From: Channallabes apus
Taxonomy: Eukaryota; Chordata; Actinopteri; Siluriformes; Clariidae
Assembly (NCBI GenBank): GCA_030522415.1
Contig: CM060107.1
Coordinates: 55,440,104 to 55,504,103 of the forward strand
Direction: 5' to 3'
DNA length: 64,000 nucleotides
Below, piece after piece: positions 63,037 to 64,000 of the stretch (position 1 is the first letter of the stretch; each line of letters starts with the position of its first letter). Under the pieces are notes generated by a model that was given only the letters and a program-made list of their open reading frames with translations, made no database searches and was not told the DNA's origin. The translations under genes and the position numbers were made by a program.

Positions 63037-63308
63037 GCGGACACCATCTGTAAACTTTAGAGTACAGAACATGTCGTTATGAAACTTCACACTCACACTG
63101 GCAGTTCTTCGCTACTACGGCGTCTCCATAGTAACCGTCTGCACACACTTCGCAGTTTGGTCCAGCGTAACCGTCACGGCAACGAAGACACGCCCCCGTT
63201 ACCGGGTCACAGCTAAAGAGCGTGGAGAGGTCCAAATTCCCGCTGCAGTCACACGGACGACAGGAACCTCCCACGACTCCGGGAGATCCGAAGTAACCGT
63301 TATCACAT
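11586..63308 (-). CDS. lama2: lama2, laminin subunit alpha-2, 5'-partial, 46 exons
   Basis: Laminin alpha-2 is the heavy chain of laminin-211/221 in muscle and peripheral-nerve basement membranes. Its LG domains bind alpha-dystroglycan and integrins, and its rod assembles with beta and gamma chains. Exons (high to low coordinate) are listed separately as w1 to w46. Every junction has GT/AG sites and matching codon phase, giving about 2,290 codons ending in TAG at 11586-11588. Domain order is LE, L4, LE, coiled coil, LG1-5, as in the family. The translation follows vertebrate alpha-2 almost without gaps in the LG region, while alpha-1 fits clearly less well. The incoming phase of w1 shows that more exons lie beyond base 64000; the human gene has about 65 exons, so w1 would be near exon 20. 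Introns contain many transposons and minisatellites but none interrupts an exon. Confidence 0.96.
11747..11791. repeat. (CA)n microsatellite
   Basis: An uninterrupted CA array in the last lama2 intron; in the sense direction it is (TG)n ending 7 nt before the w46 acceptor. Confidence 0.95.
12061..12274 (-). CDS. lama2: lama2 exon w45: LG5
   Basis: The acceptor is gtctctccag|CTCCTT and the donor TATCCTG|gtgcgt. It encodes FHADNGVGRVTAMDQGAELC, HKLKHRLELIVDGRKSEAV and SADTSDPVYVGGYP. Confidence 0.97.
12657..12787 (-). CDS. lama2: lama2 exon w44: LG5
   Basis: The acceptor is tttgaacag|TGAGCA. It encodes ELEFRTSSSSGVLLGVSGQI and MDGLGIELINGK. The donor CAAG|gtgtgt is itself the first part of a (GT)n array. 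Confidence 0.96.
12892..13045 (-). CDS. lama2: lama2 exon w43: LG4/LG5 junction
   Basis: The acceptor is gtgtgtgtag|GTGGTG and the donor AAAGCAG|gtgagc. It encodes YSINGCIRNFRMTNGPQDLE, YRVGTCFTK and GSYFSGTGYAKA. Confidence 0.96.
13124..13282 (-). CDS. lama2: lama2 exon w42: LG4
   Basis: A 53-codon phase 0/0 exon (acceptor tgtgtttag|ATTAAA, donor GGACCG|gtacca then (CA)n). It encodes SPKKADILDVVGNLYVGGLP and NYTTKRIGP. Confidence 0.96.
13381..13570 (-). CDS. lama2: lama2 exon w41: LG4
   Basis: The acceptor is gtgtttaag|CCTGAT and the donor CACAAG|gttcag. It encodes FYMARINHADFATVQVKEGM and SYDLGSGNTSVSVPRIINDG. LG4-5 form the alpha-dystroglycan-binding pair in the family. Confidence 0.96.
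13788..13900 (-). CDS. lama2: lama2 exon w40: LG4 start
   Basis: It encodes VSCAVEAEPEVLELSKQFGL and SRNSHMVFEFDDRKVKN. The acceptor tcatgtaag|GTGTCC keeps the Cys that precedes LG4 in alpha-2 (disulfide to the LG4/LG5 junction; the partner GTCF is present in w43). The donor is AACAG|gtaaac. Alternative acceptors at 13887 and 13941 are phase 1. Confidence 0.85.
14458..14523 (-). CDS. lama2: lama2 exon w39: small proline/valine linker exon
   Basis: A strong polypyrimidine acceptor (ccccctactgctcctag|GCC) opens a 22-codon frame ATPPADVITVPAVLPVDVP plus HTV. Its composition resembles the Pro/Thr/Val linker of mammalian alpha-2 between LG3 and LG4. The donor is uncertain: GTG|gtactg (used), ACT|gtggta or CCT|gtagat, all phase 0. 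Confidence 0.65.
14930..15245 (+). repeat. degenerate CCTAAC-type telomere-like repeat
   Basis: About 300 bp of loosely repeated aaccctaacc, cccctaacc and cctaacact variants in the w38/w39 intron. It is imperfect throughout, so it is an old satellite or diverged interstitial telomere-like repeat. Confidence 0.7.
15720..16041 (+). mobile_element. tRNA-derived SINE, full-length copy
   Basis: It begins ggcagcacggtggtgtagtg with a tRNA-like A box (tagtggttagcac) and B box (gggttcgattcc), then a unique body and a gaatgaatgaatga tail. The flanking aaataaattat(t)ata appears on both sides, a likely target-site duplication. Confidence 0.85.
16606..16777 (-). CDS. lama2: lama2 exon w38: end of LG3 and acidic/proline linker
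   Basis: The acceptor is caaacgcag|CCCCAT. It encodes PMDFSQPVAFENAEIGRC, then APPLPPPVP, nine consecutive Glu, and DVTPPKLP. The donor TCCACA|gtacgt ends phase 0 and connects to w39. An alternative donor GTGG|gtaaaa (low end 16581) ends phase 1 and would need a different next acceptor. Confidence 0.85.
17883..18059 (-). CDS. lama2: lama2 exon w37: LG3
   Basis: The acceptor gcgcattag|CTTATT is the only phase-compatible choice and restores GLFSVQLDE. The donor is ACGAT|gtatgt. It encodes QRLFVGGVPADVAG and LPFEGCIWNLLINT. Confidence 0.94.
18301..18452 (-). CDS. lama2: lama2 exon w36: LG3
   Basis: The acceptor is tgtttgtag|CCCTAT and the donor CAGGAGG|gtgaga. It encodes VSVQLNKGALEVLVFSGSRN and GGILHDGLEHSLRIRRHP. 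Confidence 0.94.
18460..19215 (+). repeat. GACA/CAGA-rich simple sequence
   Basis: Scattered cagacagacag clusters in the w35/w36 intron, interrupted by a SINE at 18628-18875. Resembles a degenerate Bkm-type GACA repeat. Confidence 0.7.
18628..18875 (+). mobile_element. second-family tRNA-derived SINE
   Basis: It starts ggggcagtggcggctcagag with A box-like gttaaggcac and B box-like ggcggtttgatgcc, contains gggcccttgagcgaggccc, and ends gtgacaaataaaggctt, a common fish SINE structure distinct from the 15.7-kb family. Confidence 0.8.
19216..20941. other. lama2 intron segment, nothing coding
   Basis: Mostly unique sequence with short CA arrays, a G-rich run at 20257-20293 and a pyrimidine-rich stretch at 20640-20890. 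No exon needed by phase lies here. Confidence 0.5.
20942..21133 (-). CDS. lama2: lama2 exon w35: LG3 start with furin-type site
   Basis: A 64-codon phase 0/0 exon (acceptor cattctgcag|AATGTC, donor GGAGAG|gtgagg). It encodes VHTVSFSKPGFMELSPMVFD and ends with GRKRRQTGE. Alpha-2 is known to be proteolytically processed in LG3 at this basic site, and the RKRRQ core is intact here. Confidence 0.96.
21230..21350 (-). CDS. lama2: lama2 exon w34: end of LG2
   Basis: The acceptor is gcgtcag|GTCTGA and the donor ATAGAG|gtttcc. It encodes YAGCMKDIEVSRTPYNLLSS and GLTKGCNIE. Confidence 0.95.
21351..22909. other. lama2 intron w33/w34, nothing coding
   Basis: AT-rich unique sequence. One short inverted repeat (agccagggagg with its complement, 22097-22128) could form an 11-bp hairpin of unknown meaning. 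Confidence 0.5.
22910..23048 (-). CDS. lama2: lama2 exon w33: LG2
   Basis: The acceptor is atctcccag|GCACCG and the donor CTACAG|gtaaac. It encodes VIILDMDSNEEEKILVDSQG and ERIYFGGLPTIGNY. Located by homology and phase continuity. Confidence 0.94.
23190..23334 (-). CDS. lama2: lama2 exon w32: LG2
   Basis: The acceptor is catgagcag|AAGGAC and the donor ACAAG|gtaagc. It encodes KDFMSIELSEGRVKVSYDLG and HNDGRWKSLTMIRSKKQ. Confidence 0.96.
23437..23599 (-). CDS. lama2: lama2 exon w31: LG2
   Basis: The acceptor is tgtgtatag|TCCCCA after a long (TG)n, the donor ACATG|gtaaca. It encodes VQFDGEGYAAVSRPIRWNPN and FSTSAMMMYLATKDM. Confidence 0.96.
23720..23844 (-). CDS. lama2: lama2 exon w30: end of LG1
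   Basis: The acceptor is aatggaag|AAAGCT (weak tract, chosen to keep the conserved KKADAV) and the donor GTCAG|gtacgt. It encodes FSGCMGETYLDSKPIGLWNY and GDCKGC. Confidence 0.94.
23880..24425 (+). repeat. pyrimidine-rich tract
   Basis: About 550 bp of C/T-rich sequence in the w29/w30 intron; in the sense direction of lama2 it is purine-rich. Confidence 0.8.
24464..24623 (-). CDS. lama2: lama2 exon w29: LG1
   Basis: The acceptor is ctgtttcag|TGCGGG and the donor GTAAAG|gtacac. It encodes LNGSISVWPLEGPKASIVP and LDVDQNAYLFVGGMLGRVK. Confidence 0.96.
24727..24782. repeat. (TG)n microsatellite against the w28 donor
   Basis: An uninterrupted TG array ending next to the w28 donor; sense reading is CG|gtacacac continuing into (CA)n. 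Confidence 0.95.
24785..24918 (-). CDS. lama2: lama2 exon w28: LG1
   Basis: It encodes VDFLAIEMRKGKVNFLWDVG and GVGRVEYPGLAINDGNWHRI. The acceptor follows (TG)n (tgtag|GTGGAT) and the donor is CG|gtacac leading into (CA)n. Confidence 0.97.
25938..26081 (-). CDS. lama2: lama2 exon w27: LG1 start
   Basis: A 48-codon phase 0/0 exon (acceptor tttgacccccag|ATCAAA, donor CAAATTT|gtaagt). It encodes IKVSVSSGGDCIRTYRPDIK and ADNLLFYLGSAKF, diagnostic of alpha-2 LG1. Confidence 0.97.
26188..26795 (+). repeat. 11-bp minisatellite (gtagtttagat)
   Basis: About 55 tandem copies of an 11-bp unit with recurrent variants (tttacgt, tttaggt, tttatgt) in the w26/w27 intron. The order of variants repeats at a longer scale, suggesting block duplication. 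Confidence 0.95.
26968..27030 (+). repeat. short SINE head fragment
   Basis: ggtagctcggtggttaagg is a tRNA-like A-box region. The copy stops after about 60 bp. Confidence 0.4.
27769..27923 (-). CDS. lama2: lama2 exon w26: end of coiled coil
   Basis: The acceptor is (TG)n followed by aag|TCCATG and the donor AACTCT|gtgagt. It encodes LKPIRELQDNLRKNISQIKE and LINQARKQANS, virtually identical to mammalian alpha-2 before LG1. Confidence 0.95.
27924..29708. other. AT-rich lama2 intron w25/w26
   Basis: Very AT-rich, with A/T runs and no recognised element or exon. Confidence 0.5.
29709..29891 (-). CDS. lama2: lama2 exon w25: coiled-coil rod
   Basis: The acceptor is ctcacctcag|ATACGG and the donor AAAAATA|gtatgt. 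It encodes DTAAKLQATKQKAGKANDTA and LMGLNRNYSKLKDDIKKAN, matching alpha-2. Confidence 0.94.
30446..30692 (-). mobile_element. tRNA-derived SINE, 5' truncated, with target duplication
   Basis: Same family as the 15.7-kb copy, reversed (attcattcatcttctata tail first). Flanked by an identical 14-bp duplication caattaagtaaaat at 30432-30445 and 30693-30706. Confidence 0.9.
30805..31030 (-). mobile_element. older SINE copy of the same family
   Basis: tatcccaggagactta, accctggacagag and tctttggactgtgggagg match the family, but the copy is more diverged and has a (CA)n expansion inside. Confidence 0.75.
31297..31413 (-). CDS. lama2: lama2 exon w24: coiled-coil rod
   Basis: The acceptor is tctccctttag|AGAACG and the donor CCTAACG|gtttgt. 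It encodes ENGDNLGVLQLRLKGADAKN and LKENLAMLRAIPN. Confidence 0.92.
32607..32820 (+). repeat. terminal fragment of another Tc1-like element
   Basis: It begins cagtggcttgcaaaagtatt, and cacattacagccacaaac follows, the end sequence of a widespread fish Tc1 family. No transposase or second end nearby. Confidence 0.7.
33150..33252 (-). CDS. lama2: lama2 exon w23: coiled-coil rod
   Basis: The acceptor is ccccgtaaag|GCCACG and the donor GTGAGAG|gtacaa. It encodes ATGPKGALKDEAKSSAQKS and WNEAKNLENAVR, aligning with the alpha-2 segment ATGPRGLLKEDAK. Confidence 0.92.
33729..33830. repeat. long interrupted (TG)n array
   Basis: About 100 bp of TG with short gagtgtgtgagaga interruptions in intron w22/w23. 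Confidence 0.95.
34252..34390 (-). CDS. lama2: lama2 exon w22: coiled-coil rod
   Basis: It encodes SILAEAKNLSFNATAAFNAY and IDEADKVAKQAKATATEAV. The acceptor is (TG)n followed by tag|CATCC and the donor is CAGCTG|gtacac followed by (CA)n, so both splice sites touch dinucleotide arrays. Confidence 0.94.
34570..34733 (-). CDS. lama2: lama2 exon w21: coiled-coil rod
   Basis: The acceptor is gatgtcgtag|GAGCTG and the donor GACAG|gtgact. It encodes ELEEMDREIGPLQDQLDYRV and RAESHAAQLNDSAAILD; the last segment is nearly identical to human alpha-2. Confidence 0.94.
34987..35103 (-). CDS. lama2: lama2 exon w20: coiled-coil rod
   Basis: A 39-codon phase 0/0 exon (acceptor ccttgacag|AGAAAA, donor ATAGAG|gtcaac). 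It encodes RKRNENNRQKKETEGILEDG and ILNDANALSDNINRGIE. Confidence 0.9.
35402..35612 (-). CDS. lama2: lama2 exon w19: coiled-coil rod
   Basis: A 211-nt exon (acceptor ctcaccacag|GGCTGC, donor CTTAGG|gtatac). It encodes AAQDLLLKIQRNFAAPHRVS and DQAQGETGRARTLNSDNLRR, consistent with the alpha-2 rod. Confidence 0.92.
35744..37044 (-). mobile_element. Tc1/mariner-like element, decayed, split by a SINE
   Basis: Matching ends: actatattgccaaaagtatt at the left, and the complement of tttggcaatatagt at the right. The minus strand holds transposase scraps FQHDCAPVHKARSIK and, across the SINE, TWVSEFDGEELDCPAQSPDL, containing the second catalytic Asp and the SPDL motif. Multiple stops make it inactive. 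Confidence 0.8.
36098..36284 (-). mobile_element. V-SINE-type SINE nested in the Tc1-like element
   Basis: The reversed copy has a tRNA-like head (ctcagtggttaaggcattgg) and the conserved tail taagtcgctctggataagag found in V-SINEs. Short tcttta flanks on both sides are a probable target duplication. Confidence 0.85.
37060..37640. other. A/T-rich low-complexity intron
   Basis: Long runs of aaataaat, (ATT)n and (AAT)n with no coding signal. Confidence 0.7.
38157..38322 (-). CDS. lama2: lama2 exon w18: coiled-coil rod with CA-encoded insert
   Basis: The acceptor is a (TG)n run ending tag|CTCTGC; the donor is CTCAG|gtaaca. It encodes LRDKARELNATLGRRDDGK and AMIAELRARQL, then THPHTHT encoded by a short CA repeat, then VQEELR. 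The insert seems one residue longer than the human segment, which would shift the heptad register. Confidence 0.9.
38800..40085 (+). repeat. C/T-rich minisatellite (cagtctcc / cagtccgtctc)
   Basis: About 1.28 kb built from 8-bp (cagtctct, cagtctcc) and 11-bp (cagtccgtctc) subunits in irregular order, in the w17/w18 intron. Short Ser/Pro/Gln-rich frames across it are artefacts. Confidence 0.95.
40411..40471. repeat. (TG)n microsatellite
   Basis: About 30 uninterrupted TG units in intron w17/w18. Confidence 0.95.
40932..41043 (-). CDS. lama2: lama2 exon w17: coiled-coil rod
   Basis: The acceptor is atctgcag|GCCACA and the donor GCTGAAG|gtacac, followed by a long (CA)n in the sense direction. 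It encodes ATKVSADGDQTDSDAERSR and LFVKNTLLAAE. Confidence 0.92.
41327..41425 (-). CDS. lama2: lama2 exon w16: coiled-coil rod
   Basis: A 33-codon phase 0/0 exon (acceptor tctctgtag|CACATG, donor AGCCGG|gtttgt). It encodes SPHRAPERLLQLADSNLGSL and VTEMDELLSR, close to human alpha-2. Confidence 0.92.
41854..41996 (-). CDS. lama2: lama2 exon w15: start of the coiled-coil rod
   Basis: The acceptor is tgtcttgcag|CATGTG and the donor CTCAAG|gtacgt. It encodes CDDDCAGLLIRDMDRLLRL and LPPPYGALYRVENMTDELK, the start of the laminin domain II/I rod with its interchain Cys pair. Confidence 0.93.
42150..43960 (+). repeat. highly degenerate tandem repeat of about 150-200 bp
   Basis: Blocks recur in the same order many times: attgccactgtgcctttaaatt, then ctattgatgctaactgta, then aaaactaagtgttttctga, then gaggaaaatgctaac. 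Copies begin near 42180, 42475, 42690, 42840, 43110, 43340, 43500, 43670 and 43810, with indels. It occupies the large w14/w15 intron. Confidence 0.75.
44064..44147. repeat. (TG)n microsatellite, about 42 units
   Basis: Among the longest uninterrupted dinucleotide arrays in the window. Confidence 0.95.
44836..46065 (+). mobile_element. hAT-family DNA transposon, non-autonomous copy
   Basis: Ends are tagggctgcaac and its exact complement gttgcagcccta, followed inward by atcgat-rich inverted subterminal sequence. An exact 8-bp duplication ctgttttc flanks it at 44828-44835 and 46066-46073, the size typical of hAT. No transposase catalytic region remains; a short ATG frame near 45020 is unassigned. 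Confidence 0.93.
45737..45790. repeat. palindromic (TG)n(TA)n(CA)n
   Basis: TG repeats run into about 10 TA units and then CA repeats, making a near-perfect self-complementary block inside the hAT element. Confidence 0.9.
46496..46553 (+). repeat. (GA)n followed by G-rich run
   Basis: About 15 GA units lead into G runs spaced by single A or AGG (46527-46553), a four-run G-quadruplex pattern. Confidence 0.8.
47168..47484 (+). mobile_element. tRNA-derived SINE, head-truncated
   Basis: Same family as 15.7 kb, beginning after the B box (ttccccggccaggctcgatt) and ending in gaatgaatgaatg plus (TTG)n. Confidence 0.85.
47964..48042. repeat. (TG)n microsatellite
   Basis: About 75 bp of TG with one GAG interruption. 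Similar arrays lie at 48373-48418, 48898-48955, 49297-49361, 51534-51598, 51669-51711, 60751-60801 and 62984-63034. Confidence 0.95.
48437..48630 (-). CDS. lama2: lama2 exon w14: last LE modules
   Basis: The acceptor is cgtcctgcag|GTGTGC and the donor ATCGTGT|gtatgt; 194 nt. It encodes RPGGRCEECECDPVGATPGP and CRPGATGLKCDHCMDRH. The chosen donor gives the same residue count to the CDDDC motif of w15 as human alpha-2. Confidence 0.92.
48725..48811 (-). CDS. lama2: lama2 exon w13: LE module
   Basis: The acceptor ttgtctcag|TTTCAG was preferred over a second AG six bases downstream because it restores the conserved NNFSPAC segment. The donor is GACAG|gtacca. It encodes NFSPACVTEGFNDYRCTACP. Confidence 0.92.
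48966..49090 (-). CDS. lama2: lama2 exon w12: LE module
   Basis: The acceptor is a (TG)n run ending tag|AATTGT and the donor is AACAA|gtgtgt. It encodes NTEGEKCERCSAGFYGIVRG and CKRCACPLTSPGN, matching alpha-2. Confidence 0.93.
49523..49657 (-). CDS. lama2: lama2 exon w11: LE module
   Basis: A 45-codon phase 0/0 exon (acceptor atgttacag|GAGTGT, donor TGCCAG|gtaaga). It encodes ECAAGFYRLSPQ and CDCNGHSSSCDPDTGVCQ. Sense (TG)n lies just upstream of the acceptor. Confidence 0.94.
49745..51215 (+). repeat. 29-bp minisatellite
   Basis: About 50 copies of a unit containing gttagatatatgggcgtgtc and cgtgtttgt, with variants (ctgag, cttg, acatatgga) recurring in blocks. In the w10/w11 intron. Contiguous repeats without spacers. 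Confidence 0.96.
51724..51841 (-). CDS. lama2: lama2 exon w10: end of L4b and return to LE
   Basis: The acceptor is cctgtcttcag|GATCTC and the donor TGTGAG|gtgctg. It encodes RISEISLEVAEEGRPSVES and then CSQGYSGLSCE, the point where the interrupted LE module resumes. Confidence 0.94.
52140..53045 (+). repeat. 36-bp minisatellite with open frames
   Basis: Roughly 25 diverged copies of a 36-bp unit around gaaggcgtggcctatgtacc. Because 36 is a multiple of 3, frames at 52010-52504 and 52194-52715 stay open, encoding 12-residue repeats (GVAYVPVS type). In the w9/w10 intron, antisense to lama2; no start context or homology supports a protein. Confidence 0.9.
53061..53179 (-). CDS. lama2: lama2 exon w9: L4b domain, part 3
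   Basis: The acceptor is tgtgtag|CACGAG and the donor AGCAG|gtgagt. It encodes SREDFMDVLFYIDYVFIRAS and then GNVMRQS, as in alpha-2. Too few residues lie between stop codons for a conspicuous open frame, so it was found by homology and phase. Confidence 0.93.
53345..53530 (-). CDS. lama2: lama2 exon w8: L4b domain, part 2
   Basis: The acceptor is gttttag|ATAACA and the donor ACAGAG|gtgagc; 62 codons. It encodes AYGGKLKYTIYYEARDETG and IGQLTRHEIDMTE, matching alpha-2 L4. Confidence 0.94.
53731..53907 (-). CDS. lama2: lama2 exon w7: L4b domain, part 1
   Basis: The acceptor is attctgttgcag|CTCACG and the donor TCCATG|gtgaga; 59 codons. It encodes LMPEQTVLPLVDKDNS and PYYWKLPKQFRGSM, typical of the alpha-2 L4 domain. 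Confidence 0.95.
53908..54825. other. lama2 intron w6/w7, nothing recognised
   Basis: Unique sequence without an exon or classifiable repeat. Confidence 0.5.
54826..54969 (-). CDS. lama2: lama2 exon w6: LE half-module leading into L4b
   Basis: A 48-codon phase 0/0 exon with donor ATGAAG|gtgaca inside a (TG)n run. It encodes NPLGCSRCYCFGLSTSC and EARGLIRMK, the split LE module into which laminin L4 domains are inserted. Confidence 0.94.
55083..55319 (-). CDS. lama2: lama2 exon w5: two LE modules
   Basis: A 79-codon phase 0/0 exon (acceptor cggtgtag|GCGTGT, donor TGCAAG|gtaaac). It encodes CNVNTGCCFCRDQFKGEKC and then CDCSLSGSNAETCDAEAGMC. The first module has an additional Cys (NTGCCFC where alpha-2 normally has Gln-Cys), giving an odd Cys count. 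Confidence 0.95.
55327..56130 (+). repeat. purine-rich tract (GA)n plus agacaggaag repeats
   Basis: (GA)n at 55327-55363 and then about 730 bp of G/A-rich sequence with recurring gagacaggaagtaaga motifs in the w4/w5 intron. Sense of lama2 is pyrimidine-rich. Confidence 0.9.
56589..56725 (-). CDS. lama2: lama2 exon w4: LE module
   Basis: The acceptor is ctgtctcag|CGTGTG and the donor TGCAAG|gtacca. It encodes CECSHVGNNCDPGTGRCVCP and KCAPNHWGHDLATGCK, matching the alpha-2 LE module before the second L4 domain. Phase 1 in, phase 0 out. Confidence 0.95.
57441..57618 (-). CDS. lama2: lama2 exon w3: LE module
   Basis: The acceptor is tgtttacag|CCAGGG and the donor ACAC|gtaaga. It encodes CNSFGSKSFDCSESGQCRCQ and FNFQEGGCT, close to identical with vertebrate alpha-2 and unlike alpha-1. 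This is one of the strongest identity marks in the window. A (TG)n array lies directly upstream of the acceptor in the sense direction. Confidence 0.95.
57670..59288 (-). mobile_element. complete Tc1-like transposon
   Basis: Both ends are cagtggtgtgaaaaactatt; the first 26 nt are identical and similarity extends over about 200 bp. TA duplications flank the element (57668-57669 and 59289-59290). Inner copies of a cctgtgtgaaaaagtaattg-type motif near 57860 and 59080 suggest the IR/DR layout with two transposase sites per end. It contains one intact transposase gene. It lies in the lama2 intron upstream of w3, on the same strand. Confidence 0.96.
57888..58910 (-). CDS. Tc1-like transposase, 340 aa, uninterrupted
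   Basis: A cut-and-paste DNA transposase of the Tc1/mariner superfamily. An N-terminal paired helix-turn-helix region (about residues 1-110) contains the GRPTK motif near 59-63. The catalytic core has Asp153 (LWTDETKVE), Asp244 (LQQDNDPKH) and Glu279 (SPDLNPIEMLW), with 34 residues between the last two (DD34E). It ends KGGPTSY, the usual C-terminus, and at 340 aa is full length for the family. ATG at 58908-58910, MPRSKEIQEQ start as in active relatives. No stops or frameshifts, in contrast to all other transposons here. Activity cannot be judged from sequence alone. Confidence 0.95.
   Translation of the reverse strand: MPRSKEIQEQMRTKVIEIYQSGKGYKAISKALGLQRTTVRAIIHKWQKHGTVVNLPRSGRPTKITPRAQRRLIPEATKDPRTTSKELQASLASIKVSVHDSTIRKRLGKNGLHGRFPRRKPLLSKKIIKARLNFAKKHLNDCQDLWENTLWTDETKVELFGRCVSRYIWRKSNTAFQKKNIIPTVKYGGGSVMVWGCFAASGPGRLAVIDRTMNSTVYQKILKENVRPSVRQLKLKRSWVLQQDNDPKHTSKSTSEWLKKNKMKTLEWPSQSPDLNPIEMLWHDLKKAVHARKPSNKAELQQFCKDEWAKIPPERCKRLVASYRKRLIAVIAAKGGPTSY
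59535..60245 (+). repeat. 24-bp minisatellite
   Basis: About 28 copies of a unit like cacatgatcacatctcacac plus aggt, with variants, in the intron between w3 and the candidate LE exon. Copies are contiguous. Confidence 0.95.
60270..60620 (+). repeat. pyrimidine-rich tract ending in (TC)n
   Basis: T/C-rich sequence ending with about 16 TC units at 60592-60627. Confidence 0.8.
61062..61107 (+). repeat. (TTTC)n microsatellite
   Basis: About 11 uninterrupted tetranucleotide units. Confidence 0.9.
61472..61705 (-). CDS. lama2: candidate extra lama2 LE-like exon (cassette or relic)
   Basis: Between w2 and w3 there is an open stretch with a clean acceptor (tgtgtag|CCG, stop codon in frame just upstream) that encodes PGHWFDSGTCRVCMC and then CDGEGRCVCRPGFVGRRCD, clearly LE-like. 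A donor GTG|gtaaaa at the low end gives 234 nt, and an inner donor GAC|gtagtg gives 129 nt (61577-61705). Both leave phase 0, so inclusion would not break the frame between w2 and w3. Human alpha-2 has no module here. The expected Cys two residues after RRCD is Val, so the module is degenerate. It could be a fish cassette exon, a duplicated LE exon in decay, or not spliced at all. Confidence 0.4.
62111..62217 (-). CDS. lama2: lama2 exon w2: LE module
   Basis: The acceptor ctgtctgcag|TGTGTCAG and the donor TGTACT|gtgagt bound 107 nt. It encodes CNINGSVSEVCNKETGQCQC and ends ACDQCT in phase 0. It joins w3 to give CDQCTPGTHLQAGSGC, which matches the alpha-2 LE spacing. Confidence 0.92.
62984..63034. 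repeat. (CA)n microsatellite
   Basis: About 22 CA units 60 bp from the w1 donor. Confidence 0.95.
63097..63308 (-). CDS. lama2: lama2 exon w1: LE module after the first L4 domain
   Basis: The acceptor is tttcccag|ATGTGATAAC and the donor CAGT|gtgagt. The exon needs two bases from an upstream exon outside the window. It encodes YFGSPGVVGGSCRPCDCSGN followed by a Cys-rich stretch ending AKNCQ. The CDCSGN and DGYYGDAV motifs match the LE module that follows L4a in alpha-1/alpha-2 chains. Confidence 0.92.
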
Positions 63309-63429
63309 CTGGGAAAGAGAACAGGTCATGAGGGCGGGGTTCAGGTTCTCACCTATAACTGTGTCTACAGAAGGTGCAGGAGATTACAGAGTTACAGAGC
63401 TTGTCTCTTACCGTCCTGATGCCCCAAAA

Positions 63430-64000
63430 CCCAACCTCTTCGATCCCAATGCACCAAACTATGCCTTCTACCATCCCAAACCACACGTGTTAAAATCCTG
63501 ATGCCTCAAACTTTATCTTCCACCATGCTGAAGCCCCAAACTCCACCTTCTACTATCTCATTGCCCCAACCCATGCCTCCTACCATCCTGAAATCCGCAA
63601 GTCCAACTTGCACAATTCTGAAACCCGAAACTCAACCTCCTGTAATTCTTATTCCCCAAACACGACCTCCTACCATCCCAATGCACCAAACTTTGCCTCC
63701 TACCATCCCAAACCACATGGGTTACCATCCTGGTGCCCCAAACTCCACCTTCTACCATCCCATTGCCCCAACCCATGCCTTCTACCATCCTGAAACCGGC
63801 AAGTCCACCTCGTACAATTCTGATATCCCAAACTACATCTCCTATCATCCTGATACCCCAAACATGACCTCCTACCATGCTCATGCCCAAACTATGCCTC
63901 CTACCATCCCAAACCACATGTGTTACCATCCTGATGCCTCCAACTTTACCTTCCACCATCCTGATGCCCTAAACTCCACCTCCTACCACATAATGCCCCA
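63430..64000 (+). repeat. diverged 27-30-bp minisatellite with higher-order period
   Basis: Units around ccaaactccaccttctacca and catcctgatgcc run to the window edge. A block starting caccaaact recurs at 63452 and 63684 (232 bp) and again near 63886. Upstream intron of w1; no exon seen here. Confidence 0.88.

Noticed and set aside
11586..63308. lama1 as the identity
   Set aside because: LG domains and the w3 LE module follow alpha-2 closely; alpha-1 differs at the SFGSKSFDC and C-terminal segments.

Overview
This is a teleost fish chromosome segment. The evidence is a vertebrate intron-rich gene, finTRIM-type sequence (a fish-specific family), L2/CR1-type LINEs, several Tc1/mariner elements, an hAT element, fish tRNA-derived SINEs with V-SINE-type tails, and extreme (TG/CA)n density. 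An otophysan such as a catfish is possible, but the sequence alone does not settle the species.

The only protein-coding gene I can support is lama2 (laminin subunit alpha-2) on the minus strand, from about 63.3 kb (5' side) down to about 11.2 kb (3' end). I resolved 46 exons whose splice phases chain without a break. They encode about 2,290 residues plus a TAG stop, roughly the C-terminal three quarters of a protein of about 3,120 aa. The reading order is: laminin EGF-like (LE) modules (w1-w6), laminin IV (L4) domain (w6-w10), more LE modules (w10-w14), coiled-coil rod (w15-w26), then five laminin G domains (LG1 w27-w30, LG2 w31-w34, LG3 w35-w38, Pro/Glu-rich linker w38-w40, LG4 w40-w43, LG5 w43-w46). 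The N-terminal domains and the promoter lie beyond base 64000. The identity is alpha-2 rather than alpha-1, from diagnostic segments such as SFGSKSFDC, KVSVSSGGDCIRTYRP, FLAIEMRKGKV and the C-terminal ELEIKGVQP-type end.

Downstream of lama2 (bases 1 to about 11,190) I see no functional gene, only a transposon graveyard: a DIRS-like RNase H fragment, an LTR-like segment, a Ty3/gypsy integrase scrap, two L2/CR1-like LINEs, a finTRIM pseudogene and an internally deleted Tc1 element.

The lama2 introns carry most of the unusual structure: minisatellites of 11, 24, 29 and 36 bp units, a degenerate satellite of about 150-200 bp periodicity, long C/T and G/A tracts, telomere-like degenerate repeats, an hAT element with an exact 8-bp target duplication, a Tc1 element broken by a V-SINE, and a structurally complete Tc1 element with an uninterrupted 340-aa DD34E transposase. 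Many splice sites sit directly against (TG/CA)n arrays.

No wholly new biological system is evident. The best candidates for something undescribed are a possible extra phase-symmetric LE exon at 61.5-61.7 kb, a fish-specific LG3-LG4 linker with a poly-Glu run and its own small exon, and the microsatellite-bounded splice sites.
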